Positions 18,954 through 28,600 of a stretch of DNA of 64,000 bases are shown here, in pieces. Numbering within the stretch: position 1 is the stretch's first letter; every line of letters begins with the position of its first letter. A program made the translations under genes and the position numbers. Under the pieces are notes generated by a model, which saw nothing but the letters and a program-made list of their open reading frames with translations, was not told the origin of the DNA and did no database searches. Location of the stretch: contig JAXLQK010000018.1 in the NCBI GenBank assembly GCA_046331665.1, positions 1 to 64,000 of the forward strand. Reading direction: 5' to 3'. Source of the stretch: CAWBAT01 sp046331665. GTDB taxonomy: Bacteria; Acidobacteriota; Terriglobia; Versatilivoradales; Versatilivoraceae.

Positions 18954-19385
18954 ATGGCAAAGAAAATAGTGGCGTATGTTAAATTGCAAATACCGGCCGG
19001 GAAAGCAACACCCGCTCCGCCCGTAGGTCCAGCGTTGGGTCAGCACAGTGTCAATATCATGGATTTTTGCAAGGCGTTTAATGCCAAGACGTCCAGTAAA
19101 GATCAGGAAGGGCTGATTATCCCGGTATTGATCACGGTTTACGCGGACCGGTCTTATTCTTTTATCACCAAGACGCCGCCTGCCTCGGTATTGTTGAAGC
19201 GAGCTTGCGGAATCGCCAAAGGGTCGGGAGAGCCGAACAAAAATAAGGTGGGGAAGGTGACGGAAAAGCAGGTTGAGGATATCGCCAAGTTGAAGATGCC
19301 CGATCTGAATGCCTTCGATTTGCCAGCGGCCATCAAGATCGTCAAGGGTACCGCCCGGAGCATGGGCATCGAGATTGTCAGTTAA
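18954..19385 (+). CDS. rplK: 50S ribosomal protein L11
   Basis: A 143-residue protein with the L11 pattern: KLQIPAGKATPAPPVGPALG at the N-terminus, ITVYADRSYSFITKTPPAS in the linker, and a C-terminal RNA-binding domain. It forms the stalk base with 23S rRNA and is needed for RelA activation in other bacteria. It is followed by rplA after 13 bases. Confidence 0.97.
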   Translation: MAKKIVAYVKLQIPAGKATPAPPVGPALGQHSVNIMDFCKAFNAKTSSKDQEGLIIPVLITVYADRSYSFITKTPPASVLLKRACGIAKGSGEPNKNKVGKVTEKQVEDIAKLKMPDLNAFDLPAAIKIVKGTARSMGIEIVS

Positions 19386-19398
19386 TAAGGGAGTGAAT

Positions 19399-20094
19399 AT
19401 GGGGCGAGTGGGAAAGCGTTACAAGAAAGCCAAGAGTGAAGTCCAGGAAAAGGCCTACCGGCTCGAAGAGGCCATACCTCTAATCAAGAAATTGGCCACG
19501 GCCAAGTTCGATGAAACCGTGGAAATTGCCATGCGCCTGGGGGTGGACCCCAAGCATGCCGACCAGATGGTGCGCGGCACTGTGGTTCTTCCTCACGGTC
19601 TGGGCAAGACCAAGAAAGTTTGCGTCATTGCTGCGGGTGAAAAAGTCAAGGAAGCCGAGGCGGCAGGAGCGGATTTTGCAGGCGGCGAAGAGCTGGTTGC
19701 CAAAATCCAGCAGGAAAACTGGCTCGATTTCGATGCCTTGATTGCTACGCCGGACATGATGAAGTCGATCGGCCGTCTGGGGAAAGTGCTGGGGCCCAAA
19801 GGGCTTATGCCCAACCCCAAGACCGGGACCGTAACCTTTGAGTTGGCCAAGGCCATCCAGGAAATCAAGGCCGGAAAGGTCGAATTCCGGGTGGACAAAA
19901 CCGCCATCATCCATACGCCGGTCGGAAAGGCCTCCTTCAGCGCAGAAAAACTGATCGACAATGCCAGGACCTTAATTGAGTCGGTCATGAAGGCCAAGCC
20001 CTCGGCGGCCAAAGGGAAATACGTGAAAAGTATTTATATCAGTTCGACGATGGGGCCGGGAGTTTCCATCGATCAGTTGGCGTTTGAGAAGTAG
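19399..20094 (+). CDS. rplA: 50S ribosomal protein L1
   Basis: The ATG at 19399, preceded by gggag, gives 231 residues starting MGRVGKRYKKAKSEV. It contains the L1 motifs GTVVLPHGLGKTK and LGPKGLMPNPKTGTV. It forms the L1 stalk and in many bacteria represses its own operon. An in-frame extension back to 19309 overlaps rplK and was rejected. Confidence 0.97.
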   Translation: MGRVGKRYKKAKSEVQEKAYRLEEAIPLIKKLATAKFDETVEIAMRLGVDPKHADQMVRGTVVLPHGLGKTKKVCVIAAGEKVKEAEAAGADFAGGEELVAKIQQENWLDFDALIATPDMMKSIGRLGKVLGPKGLMPNPKTGTVTFELAKAIQEIKAGKVEFRVDKTAIIHTPVGKASFSAEKLIDNARTLIESVMKAKPSAAKGKYVKSIYISSTMGPGVSIDQLAFEK

Positions 20095-20114
20095 TTCGAA
20101 GGGAGCATGAATTC

Positions 20115-20639
20115 ATGAATCGTGATGAAAAAGAGCAGGAAATCCAGAAGCTGAACGAGGAATTCAAGAAAGCCAAGACGCTGTTTGTCGCCGGCTTTCA
20201 GGGATTGACCGTCGCTCAAGACTCCGAACTGCGCCGCAGTGTTCGAGCGTCGGGTTCGAAGTATAAGGTCGTCAAGAACACGCTGGCCCAGCGAGCCGCG
20301 GAGCAGACCTCGATCGAGCCTCTGAAAGACAAATTTGTGGGTACCAGCGCGGTGATTTATAACCAGTCCGAGCCGGTCGCTCTCGCCAAAGCCTTAACGG
20401 CGTATGCCAAGAACAATCCGCTGTTTGTCTTTAAGGCGGGGATTGTGGAAGGCCGTGTCGTGAATCTCTCTGATTTGGACCAGATCGCGAGTCTGCCGTC
20501 CAAGGAAGAGCTGATTTCCAAATTAATGTTCTTGTTGAATGCACAAGCGCAGCGCCTGGCCACATCAATATCTGCCGTTTCCAGAAATCTGGCGGTGGTG
20601 TTGAATCAAGCCGGGGAGCAGAAAAAATTTCCAGAATAA
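20115..20639 (+). CDS. rplJ: 50S ribosomal protein L10
   Basis: A 174-residue protein with the L10 N-terminal domain (KAKTLFVAGFQGLTV, KVVKNTLAQRA) and a C-terminal helix for L7/L12 dimers. Only 20 bases separate it from rplA, so there is no room for the long L10 leader that mediates autoregulation in enterobacteria. The spacing suggests coupling to rplA. Confidence 0.96.
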   Translation: MNRDEKEQEIQKLNEEFKKAKTLFVAGFQGLTVAQDSELRRSVRASGSKYKVVKNTLAQRAAEQTSIEPLKDKFVGTSAVIYNQSEPVALAKALTAYAKNNPLFVFKAGIVEGRVVNLSDLDQIASLPSKEELISKLMFLLNAQAQRLATSISAVSRNLAVVLNQAGEQKKFPE

Positions 20640-20683
20640 TTTGACAGTCATAGGATAATTAAATATTTGGGAGGAGAGTCGTA

Positions 20684-21070
20684 ATGGCAGAGAAAGTAGA
20701 GAAACTATTAGAAGAGATTAAGGGCTTGACGCTGCTGGAAGCTTCCCAGTTGGTGAAGAGTCTGGAGGAAGCGTTTGGGGTGTCGGCTGCGGCAGCTGCT
20801 CCGGTGGTTGTGGCTGGTGCCGCGGCAGGCGGCGCGGCGGCGGCTCCGGCCGAGGAAAAGACTGAATTTGCCGTGGTCTTGACTAATGTTGGAACCAATA
20901 AGATCAATACGATCAAGGTGGTTCGCGAAGTCACCAGCCTGGGGCTGAAAGAAGCCAAGGACCTGGTCGATGGGGCTCCGAAGACGATTAAAGAGGGAGT
21001 CAACAAGGACGAAGCCGAGGCCATCAAGAAGAAGTTTGCTGAAGCAGGGGCAGTTGTTGAATTAAAGTAA
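20684..21070 (+). CDS. rplL: 50S ribosomal protein L7/L12
   Basis: A 128-residue protein with an N-terminal dimerisation helix, an alanine/glycine-rich hinge (about residues 38-55) and the C-terminal factor-binding domain including LGLKEAKDLVDGAPK. It is present in several copies on the stalk and recruits translational GTPases. It starts behind gggagg and is followed by a hairpin before rpoB. Confidence 0.97.
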   Translation: MAEKVEKLLEEIKGLTLLEASQLVKSLEEAFGVSAAAAAPVVVAGAAAGGAAAAPAEEKTEFAVVLTNVGTNKINTIKVVREVTSLGLKEAKDLVDGAPKTIKEGVNKDEAEAIKKKFAEAGAVVELK

Positions 21071-21130
21071 GTATAGGGCACTATTGTATCTGAGTCTGAA
21101 TTTTGATTCAAAAATTGATCAAAATCCTGC

Positions 21131-21152
21131 AGGGGGAAGTGTGCTTCCCCCT
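21131..21152 (+). terminator. Attenuator-like hairpin between rplL and rpoB
   Basis: A perfect 9-bp stem, agggggaag-tgtg-cttccccct, is followed by a weak T-rich stretch (cttccacttttt). Its position matches the rplL-rpoB attenuator or RNase III processing site of other bacteria, which lowers rpoBC expression relative to the ribosomal genes. Partial termination is inferred. Confidence 0.65.
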
Positions 21153-21255
21153 CTTCCACTTTTTCCCCAGACGCCTATATCCAATCCATTATTCCAGCAT
21201 TTGAACGCTGTGCCGGAAGCCGGCGTTCTCATCTGGTTTCCAAGGAGTTAACGAG

Positions 21256-24200
21256 ATGGCTGTTTCACCGAACGGGAAACCGAAAGACCGTGTGAACTTT
21301 TCAAAAATCCAGACTTCCATTCAAATTCCTAATTTGATTGAAGTCCAGCGGAAGTCTTACGAACGATTCTTGCAGATGAACCTGTTGCCGGAAGAGCGCG
21401 AAGACGTCGGACTTCAGGCCGTATTTAATTCCGTCTTCCCCATCTCCGATTTTCGCGGCCTCTCCTCTCTGGAGTTTGTGGATTTCTCGATTGGAAACTG
21501 GGAATGCAAGTGCACCTACCTGAAAGGGCTCTCCCATCTCCGGAGCACCTGCCGGTCTTGCGGCGGGGTGATCATCACCAACCCTTTCTCCATCGAAGAT
21601 GTGATGTGCCCCAAATGCGGCACATTCAACCGGAACATTTCCACGTTTTGCAATCGCTGCGGCGACCCGGTCAGCCTGAAGTTGAAATACGACATGAACG
21701 AATGCCAGGAACGGGGGATGACCTATGCCGCTCCGCTGAAAGTTACCATTCGCCTGACCATCTACGACAAGGATCCGGACACCGGGCAGAAGACCATTCG
21801 GGACATCAAAGAGCAGGAAGTTTATTTTGGTGAAATTCCCCTGATGACGGAGAACGGGACGTTCATCATCAACGGGACGGAGCGCGTCATTGTCAGCCAG
21901 CTGCATCGCTCCCCCGGTGTCTTCTTCGAGTCGGCCAACGCCAAGACTTATTTCCTCGGCAAGATCATTCCGTACCGCGGTTCCTGGGTGGAATTCGAAT
22001 ACGATCAGAAGAATATTCTCTATGTCCGCATTGACCGGAAACGCAAATTTCTGGGAACCATTTTCCTGCGCGCTTTGGGGTTAAAGTCGGATGAGGAGCT
22101 GATCCGCACGTTTTACAAGACGGATCTGATCAGTATTACCGGCGGCAAACTCTACTGGAACGTGAGCGAGAACCTGATCGGGATCAAGGTCTCCCATGAC
22201 ATCGTGAATCCCAAGACCAAGGAAGTGGTGTGCCATGCCGGCAAGAAGATTTCGCACAGCATTTACAATCTAATTACCAAGGCGCATATCGAGCAGGTGG
22301 AAATCTCGCCGAACGACTTGGAAGGCTGCTTGACCGTTGCCGATATCATCAACAAGGAAACTGGAGAAGTCCTGCTGGAATCCAATCAAGAGATTAAGCC
22401 CGACAGCCTGGCGGCCTTTGTCGATGCCGGTATCACGGAATTCTCAGTGTTTAACGCGGAGCGCGACGACATCGGCGTCGTTCTCAGCCAGACCATGCGC
22501 AAGGACAGCATCAAGACCACCCAGGAAGCGCTGATCGAAATCTATCGCAAGATGCGTCCCGGCGATCCGCCCACCTTAGAGACAGCTACGAATTTGTTTG
22601 AAGGGATGTTTTTTGATCCGCGCCGCTACGACTTTTCCCGGGTCGGCCGGCTCAAATTCAATATCAAACTCGACTTAAATTCTCCTCTGGACAAGAGAAA
22701 TCTCGAGCCCGACGATTTCTACGCAGTGATTCGCTATTTGCTGAAATTGCGCAAGAGTATCGGCAACGTGGATGATATCGATCATTTGGGGAACCGCCGC
22801 GTCCGGGCAGTCGGCGAACTCCTGGAGAATCAGTTCCGGATCGGGCTGGTCCGGATGGAGCGCGCGATCAAAGAGAAAATGTCCGTCTACCAGGAAATGT
22901 CGACGGCCATGCCGCATGATTTGATCAATGCTAAGCCCGTCATGGCGGCGGTGCGGGAATTCTTCGGTTCTAGCCAGCTGTCGCAATTCATGGATCAGAC
23001 GAATCCCTTGTCGGAAATCACCCACAAGCGCCGTCTGTCGGCCCTTGGTCCCGGGGGCTTGAGCCGCGAGAGGGCTGGATTCGAAGTCCGCGACGTCCAT
23101 ACCACCCACTACGGACGCATCTGCCCGATTGAAACGCCGGAAGGCCCGAACATCGGATTGATTTCGTCGCTGAGTTGTTATGCGCGGATCAATGAATTCG
23201 GCTTTATCGAAAGCCCCTACCGGAAAGTGAAGAATGGCAAGGTGGTTGATTACGTGACCATCAGCAACGGAGGCGATTCGGACTTCAAGATCGCCGAGCA
23301 TCTGGAAAAGAACGTGGTGGAAAATGAAAACAAGACCCTGCGTTCCAAGAAGAAACGCCCGGCGGAGTACGAGCCCTATTCCTTCTACCTCACCGCCTGG
23401 GAGGAAGACAAGTACATCATCGCGCAGGCCAACGTGGAACTGGATGAAGATGGCAATATTGTTCACGATCTGGTGAATGCCCGTCAGGCAGGGAACTTCG
23501 TGCTCAAGAACCGGGAAGAAATCGACTACATCGACGTCTCCCCGAAACAGCTGGTCAGTGTGGCCGCCTCGCTCATTCCGTTCCTGGAAAACGACGACGC
23601 CAACCGGGCCCTGATGGGGTCCAACATGCAGCGGCAGGCGGTGCCGCTATTGCGGGCGGAATCTCCCTATGTGGGAACCGGGATGGAAAAGGTCACGGCC
23701 CACGATTCCGGAGCCGTCGTGCTGTGCCGCCGCGCCGGCATGGTGGATAGCGTGGACTCCGAAAGAATCATTGTGCGGGTCGACACGGCTGATGATGGCC
23801 AGCTCTCCCGCGAGGTTGGAGCGGATATTTATCAGCTCAAGAAGTTTCGCCGTTCCAATCAGAACACGTGTATCAATCAAAAGCCGATTGTCCGCAAAGG
23901 CGACCGGGTACAGGCCGCGCATGTGCTGGCCGATGGTCCCTGCACGGATAATGGTGAACTGGCCCTCGGACGCAATGTGCTGGTGGCCTTCATGCCCTGG
24001 AGAGGCTACAACTTTGAAGACGCGATCCTGGTCAGCGAGAAGCTGGTCAAGGAAGACTATTACACCTCCATCCATATTGAAGAGTTTGAAATCGAAGCCC
24101 GAGACACCAAGTTGGGGCCCGAGGAAATTACCCGCGATATCCCCAACGTCAGCGAAAGTTTTCTCAGGGATTTGGATGAAAGCGGCGTCATCCGGCTGGG

Positions 24201-25524
24201 AGCAACGGTCAAGCCCGGCGACGTCCTGGTGGGCAAGGTCACTCCCAAAGGAGAGACCCAGCTCACTCCGGAAGAGAAGCTGCTGCGCGCGATCTTCGGC
24301 GAAAAAGCCGGAGATGTGCGGGACGCTTCCTTGATCACGCCTCCGGGAATCGAAGGAGTCGTGGTCGACGTCCGCATTTTCTCGCGGAAAGGCCAGGAAA
24401 AGGACGAGCGCTCGAAAGCCATTGAATCCGGCGAGATCGAAAAGTTGGAGAAGAACCTCAATGACGAAATCCGGATCCTGACCGATGAGCGCAACAAACG
24501 TCTGGCCCAGTTATTGGAAGGTCATATCCTGACGGCAGACCTGGTGAACGAGCGTTCCGGCAAGCGCATTCTCACCAAGCGGACGACGCTGACCCGGGAA
24601 ATCATCCAGCGCTTGAGCGCCAAAGATCTGTCGCGCGTCAAAATCGCCCACAAGGATGCCGATCTGGGCCAGCAGGTCCTCGAAATCGAAGAGATGACGG
24701 CCCGTCAGATCGACGTTTTGCAGAAATTGCACGACGAGCGGATCGGCAAATTGCGCAAGGGCGACGAATTGCCTCCTGGCGTGATCAAGCTGGCCAAGGT
24801 TTACGTGGCCATGAAGCGCAAGTTGTCCGTCGGCGACAAGATGGCGGGGCGCCACGGGAATAAGGGGGTCATTGCCCGTATCCTGCCGGAAGAAGACATG
24901 CCGTATCTTCCCGATGGGACGCCGGTCGAAATCGTGTTGAATCCTCTCGGCGTGCCTTCCCGAATGAACGTGGGACAGATCCTCGAAACCCATCTGGGCT
25001 GGGCGGCCAAGGCGTTGGGCATCAAGTTCGCGACCCCGGTTTTCGATGGGGCGACCGAAAAGGAAATCAAGGTCCAACTCGAAAAAACGAGCCTGCCGAC
25101 CTCCGGGAAAACTTACCTGCATGACGGCATGACCGGGGAACGGTTTGAACAGAAGGTGACCGTTGGATACATCTACATGCTCAAGCTCTCGCACCTGGTC
25201 GATGACAAGATTCACGCCCGTTCGATTGGCCCTTATTCGTTAATCACCCAACAGCCTCTGGGTGGAAAGGCACAATTCGGCGGACAGCGGTTTGGAGAAA
25301 TGGAAGTCTGGGCGTTGGAAGCCTACGGAGCGGCTCACATTTTGCAGGAACTGCTGACCGCGAAGGCGGACGATGTGTACGGGCGCGCCAAGATCTACGA
25401 AGCCATCGTGAAAGGCGAGGCGGCGATCGAACCGGGCTTGCCGGAATCCTTCAACGTGCTGATCCGCGAACTCCAGAGTTTGTGTCTGGATATTGAGCTG
25501 TTGAAGAGGCATGTTGAGAACTAA
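21256..25524 (+). CDS. rpoB: DNA-directed RNA polymerase subunit beta
   Basis: The 1422-residue beta subunit contains the rifampicin-region segment SSQLSQFMDQTNPLSEITHK, ICPIETPEGPNIGL, and the C-terminal GKAQFGGQRFGEMEVWALEA; resistance positions look wild-type. About 60 residues (83-142) are inserted in the N-terminal part just before the conserved LKYDMNECQERGMTY. This insertion carries four cysteine pairs: C84/C86, C99/C102, C118/C121 and C132/C135. That is enough to form two zinc sites, which enterobacterial RpoB does not have. I recall similar insertions in acidobacterial RpoB, so it is probably lineage-wide. It is followed by rpoC after 106 bases. Confidence 0.98.
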   Translation: MAVSPNGKPKDRVNFSKIQTSIQIPNLIEVQRKSYERFLQMNLLPEEREDVGLQAVFNSVFPISDFRGLSSLEFVDFSIGNWECKCTYLKGLSHLRSTCRSCGGVIITNPFSIEDVMCPKCGTFNRNISTFCNRCGDPVSLKLKYDMNECQERGMTYAAPLKVTIRLTIYDKDPDTGQKTIRDIKEQEVYFGEIPLMTENGTFIINGTERVIVSQLHRSPGVFFESANAKTYFLGKIIPYRGSWVEFEYDQKNILYVRIDRKRKFLGTIFLRALGLKSDEELIRTFYKTDLISITGGKLYWNVSENLIGIKVSHDIVNPKTKEVVCHAGKKISHSIYNLITKAHIEQVEISPNDLEGCLTVADIINKETGEVLLESNQEIKPDSLAAFVDAGITEFSVFNAERDDIGVVLSQTMRKDSIKTTQEALIEIYRKMRPGDPPTLETATNLFEGMFFDPRRYDFSRVGRLKFNIKLDLNSPLDKRNLEPDDFYAVIRYLLKLRKSIGNVDDIDHLGNRRVRAVGELLENQFRIGLVRMERAIKEKMSVYQEMSTAMPHDLINAKPVMAAVREFFGSSQLSQFMDQTNPLSEITHKRRLSALGPGGLSRERAGFEVRDVHTTHYGRICPIETPEGPNIGLISSLSCYARINEFGFIESPYRKVKNGKVVDYVTISNGGDSDFKIAEHLEKNVVENENKTLRSKKKRPAEYEPYSFYLTAWEEDKYIIAQANVELDEDGNIVHDLVNARQAGNFVLKNREEIDYIDVSPKQLVSVAASLIPFLENDDANRALMGSNMQRQAVPLLRAESPYVGTGMEKVTAHDSGAVVLCRRAGMVDSVDSERIIVRVDTADDGQLSREVGADIYQLKKFRRSNQNTCINQKPIVRKGDRVQAAHVLADGPCTDNGELALGRNVLVAFMPWRGYNFEDAILVSEKLVKEDYYTSIHIEEFEIEARDTKLGPEEITRDIPNVSESFLRDLDESGVIRLGATVKPGDVLVGKVTPKGETQLTPEEKLLRAIFGEKAGDVRDASLITPPGIEGVVVDVRIFSRKGQEKDERSKAIESGEIEKLEKNLNDEIRILTDERNKRLAQLLEGHILTADLVNERSGKRILTKRTTLTREIIQRLSAKDLSRVKIAHKDADLGQQVLEIEEMTARQIDVLQKLHDERIGKLRKGDELPPGVIKLAKVYVAMKRKLSVGDKMAGRHGNKGVIARILPEEDMPYLPDGTPVEIVLNPLGVPSRMNVGQILETHLGWAAKALGIKFATPVFDGATEKEIKVQLEKTSLPTSGKTYLHDGMTGERFEQKVTVGYIYMLKLSHLVDDKIHARSIGPYSLITQQPLGGKAQFGGQRFGEMEVWALEAYGAAHILQELLTAKADDVYGRAKIYEAIVKGEAAIEPGLPESFNVLIRELQSLCLDIELLKRHVEN

Positions 25525-25542
25525 AGTCAAGCAATGGATCGA

Positions 25543-25569
25543 CCGAGGGCTGCTGAAGCGGCCCCTCGG
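25543..25569 (+). promoter_or_regulatory. Hairpin in the rpoB-rpoC spacer
   Basis: Seven outer base pairs, ccgaggg with ccctcgg, enclose five more (ctgct with agcgg, one G-U) around a GA loop, with a single bulged C. There is no T-tract, so it is more likely an RNA processing or stability element than a terminator. Confidence 0.4.
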
Positions 25570-25630
25570 ATTACATTTACCTGTATCATTCATTTACTTA
25601 TCGATTTGTACCCTCCCGAGGAGGTAAACC

Positions 25631-28600
25631 TTGTTTCGACAAAACCCCTATGATCGAGCCAATGTCATTGCCGATTTTGACAGCATCAAGATCAGCCTGG
25701 CATCCCCGGAGAAAATTCGATCCTGGTCCAAGGGTGAAGTAACCAAGCCCGAAACCATCAATTACCGCACGTTCAAGCCCGAGCGCGATGGGTTGTTCTG
25801 TGCCAAGATTTTTGGACCAGTCACCGATTGGGAATGTCTTTGCGGCAAGTACAAAAGAATGAAGCACCGGGGCGTGATCTGCGACAAGTGCGGCGTCGAA
25901 GTGACGCTTTCCAAGGTCCGTCGCGAACGTCTGGGACACATCGAACTGGCGAGCCCATGTTCCCACGTCTGGTTTTTCAAGGGATTGCCCAGCCGGATTG
26001 GCCACTTGCTCGATATCAGCCTGCGTGAATTGGAGCGCATTCTCTATTTCGAGGCTTACGTGGTCATCGATTCCGGGGATTCCCCGTTGAAAGAGAAGGA
26101 AGTCCTCAGTGAAGAGAAGTACCGGCAGATGATGGAAGAGCATCCGGGGAAATTCTCGGCCATGATGGGCGCCGAGGCAATCAAACAGCTCCTGAAGCAA
26201 ATTGATGTTGAAGAGCTGGCGATTGAACTCCGGCATAAGATGAAGACCGAGACTTCCCAACAGAAGAAACTCAAATATTCGAAGCGACTCAAAGTGGTGG
26301 AGTCCTTCCGAAAGTCGGGCAACAAGCCGGAGTGGATGATCCTGGATGTCATCCCGGTGATCCCTCCCGAACTCCGCCCCCTGGTGCCGCTCGATGGAGG
26401 ACGCTTTGCCACGTCCGACTTGAACGATTTGTATCGCCGGGTCATCAACCGCAACAACCGGCTCAAGAAGCTGATCGAACTGCATGCCCCGGACGTCATT
26501 GTCCGCAACGAAAAGCGCATGCTGCAGGAGGCCGTGGATGCCTTGTTTGACAACGGCCGCCGGGGAAGAGTCCTGCGCGGCGCGAACAACCGTCCGCTCA
26601 AGTCCCTCTCCGACACGTTGAAAGGGAAGCAGGGCCGCTTCCGTCAGAACCTTTTGGGGAAGCGCGTGGACTATTCCGGGCGCTCGGTGATTGTGGTGGG
26701 TCCGGATCTCAAGCTGCACAACTGCGGATTGCCCAAGCGCATGGCCTTGGAATTGTTCAAGCCCTTCATCTATAACCGGCTGGAACAGGCCGGTCATTGT
26801 TCCACGATCAAAGCCGCCAAGGAAATGGTGGAACAGCAGGAGCCGATTGTCTGGGATATCCTCGAAGAGGTCATCCGCGAACATCCGGTCCTGTTGAACC
26901 GCGCTCCCACTTTGCACCGCCTGGGCATCCAGGCTTTCGAACCCGTGCTGGTGGAAGGCAAGGCCATCCAGATCCATCCGCTGGTATGTACGGCGTTTAA
27001 CGCGGACTTCGACGGCGACCAGATGGCCGTGCACATTCCGCTCTCGCCCGAGTCTCAGATCGAGGCCTCGGTTCTCATGCTGTCGGCGAACAACATTCTG
27101 TCTCCGTCCAACGGCATGCCCATCGCGGTTCCGACCCAGGACGTGGTGTTGGGTTGTTACTACCTCACCATGTCGAAGAGCGGCACCAAGGGCGAAGGAA
27201 GGGCCTTTGGAAGCACGGAAGAAGTCTTGCTGGCCCTGGAGGCCGGCGAGCTCGAGACGCTGACCCCGATTCGCTACCGGTACTCGGGAGACGTCATTGA
27301 TCTCACCACGGCCTACGACGATCAGGATATGCTGCATACCGAGGTCATCCGGCTTGATCGGGACTATCTGAAAACCACCGTCGGCCGCGTGATCCTTAAC
27401 GATCATCTTCCCGAGGAAATGCCTTTCATCAATGGCTTGCTCAAGAAGAAAGGATTGGGGCAGTTGGTCCAGTATTGCTATTTGAGACTGGGCCTGGAGA
27501 AATCGGTGAAGATGCTGGATGAGATCAAGGCCCTGGGCTTCACCTATGCGACGCGGGCCGGAATCTCCATCGGAATCAACGACCTGCTCATTCCGGCGGA
27601 AAAGAACAAGCTGGTTGAGTCGGCCGAACGCGAAGTCCTGAAAGTGGAACAGCAATATCAGGATGGGGCGATCACGAAGGGCGAACGCTACAACAAGGTT
27701 ATTGAAATCTGGTCCAACGTGACGGAAAAGGTCGCAGACGAGATGATCCGGGGGATCGAGAAGGAGAACAAGGAAGGAATTGAGTTCAACCCCATCTACA
27801 TCATGGCCGACTCCGGAGCTCGCGGATCCAAACAACAGATCCGTCAGTTGGCGGGAATGCGCGGATTGATGGCCAAACCCTCGGGCGAAATTATCGAGAC
27901 GCCGATCAAGGCGAATTTCCGCGAAGGGTTGACTGTGCTGCAGTACTTCATCTCAACCCACGGTGCCCGCAAAGGGTTGGCGGACACGGCCTTGAAGACG
28001 GCAGATTCCGGTTACCTCACCCGCCGTCTGGTGGACGTAGCCCAGGACGTCATTGTTTCGGAGGGAGATTGCGGCACGCTCAACGGCATCTACGTGACGG
28101 CCATTGTCGAAAGCGGCGAAATCATCGAGCCGTTACGTGATCGTATCGTGGGCCGTGTCTCTTTGGAAGAGATCAAGGACTATGAGGGCAATGTGATTGT
28201 CAACCTGAATCAGGAGATTACCGAAAGCCTGGCCAACGACATCCAGGCTGCCGGTGTGGAACGTGTCAAGATCCGGTCCGTGCTGACCTGCGAATCGCGG
28301 CGCGGGGTGTGCGTGAAGTGCTATGGCCGAAACCTCGGCACGGGCGCCATGGTGGAACTGGGAGAAGCTGTCGGCGTCATTGCCGCCCAGTCCATCGGAG
28401 AGCCGGGAACGCAGTTGACGATGCGGACCTTCCACATCGGAGGAACTGCCAGCCGGGTTTCCGAGCAATCCACTCTGGAGGCCAAGAACGATGGAATCCT
28501 CAAGTTCATTAACCTGACGACTGTCACCAATAAAGAAGGCGATCTGATTGTGATGAACCGCAACGGGCTCATTGCCGTGGTGGATGAGAAGGGCCGTGAA

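Noticed and set aside
20095..20114. L10 leader
   Set aside because: The spacer is only 20 bases, too short for the known structure.
25598..27835. Long open frame antisense to rpoC
   Set aside because: It lies wholly inside rpoC on the opposite strand, has low-information composition and shows no recognisable motif; a shadow of the GC-biased coding strand.
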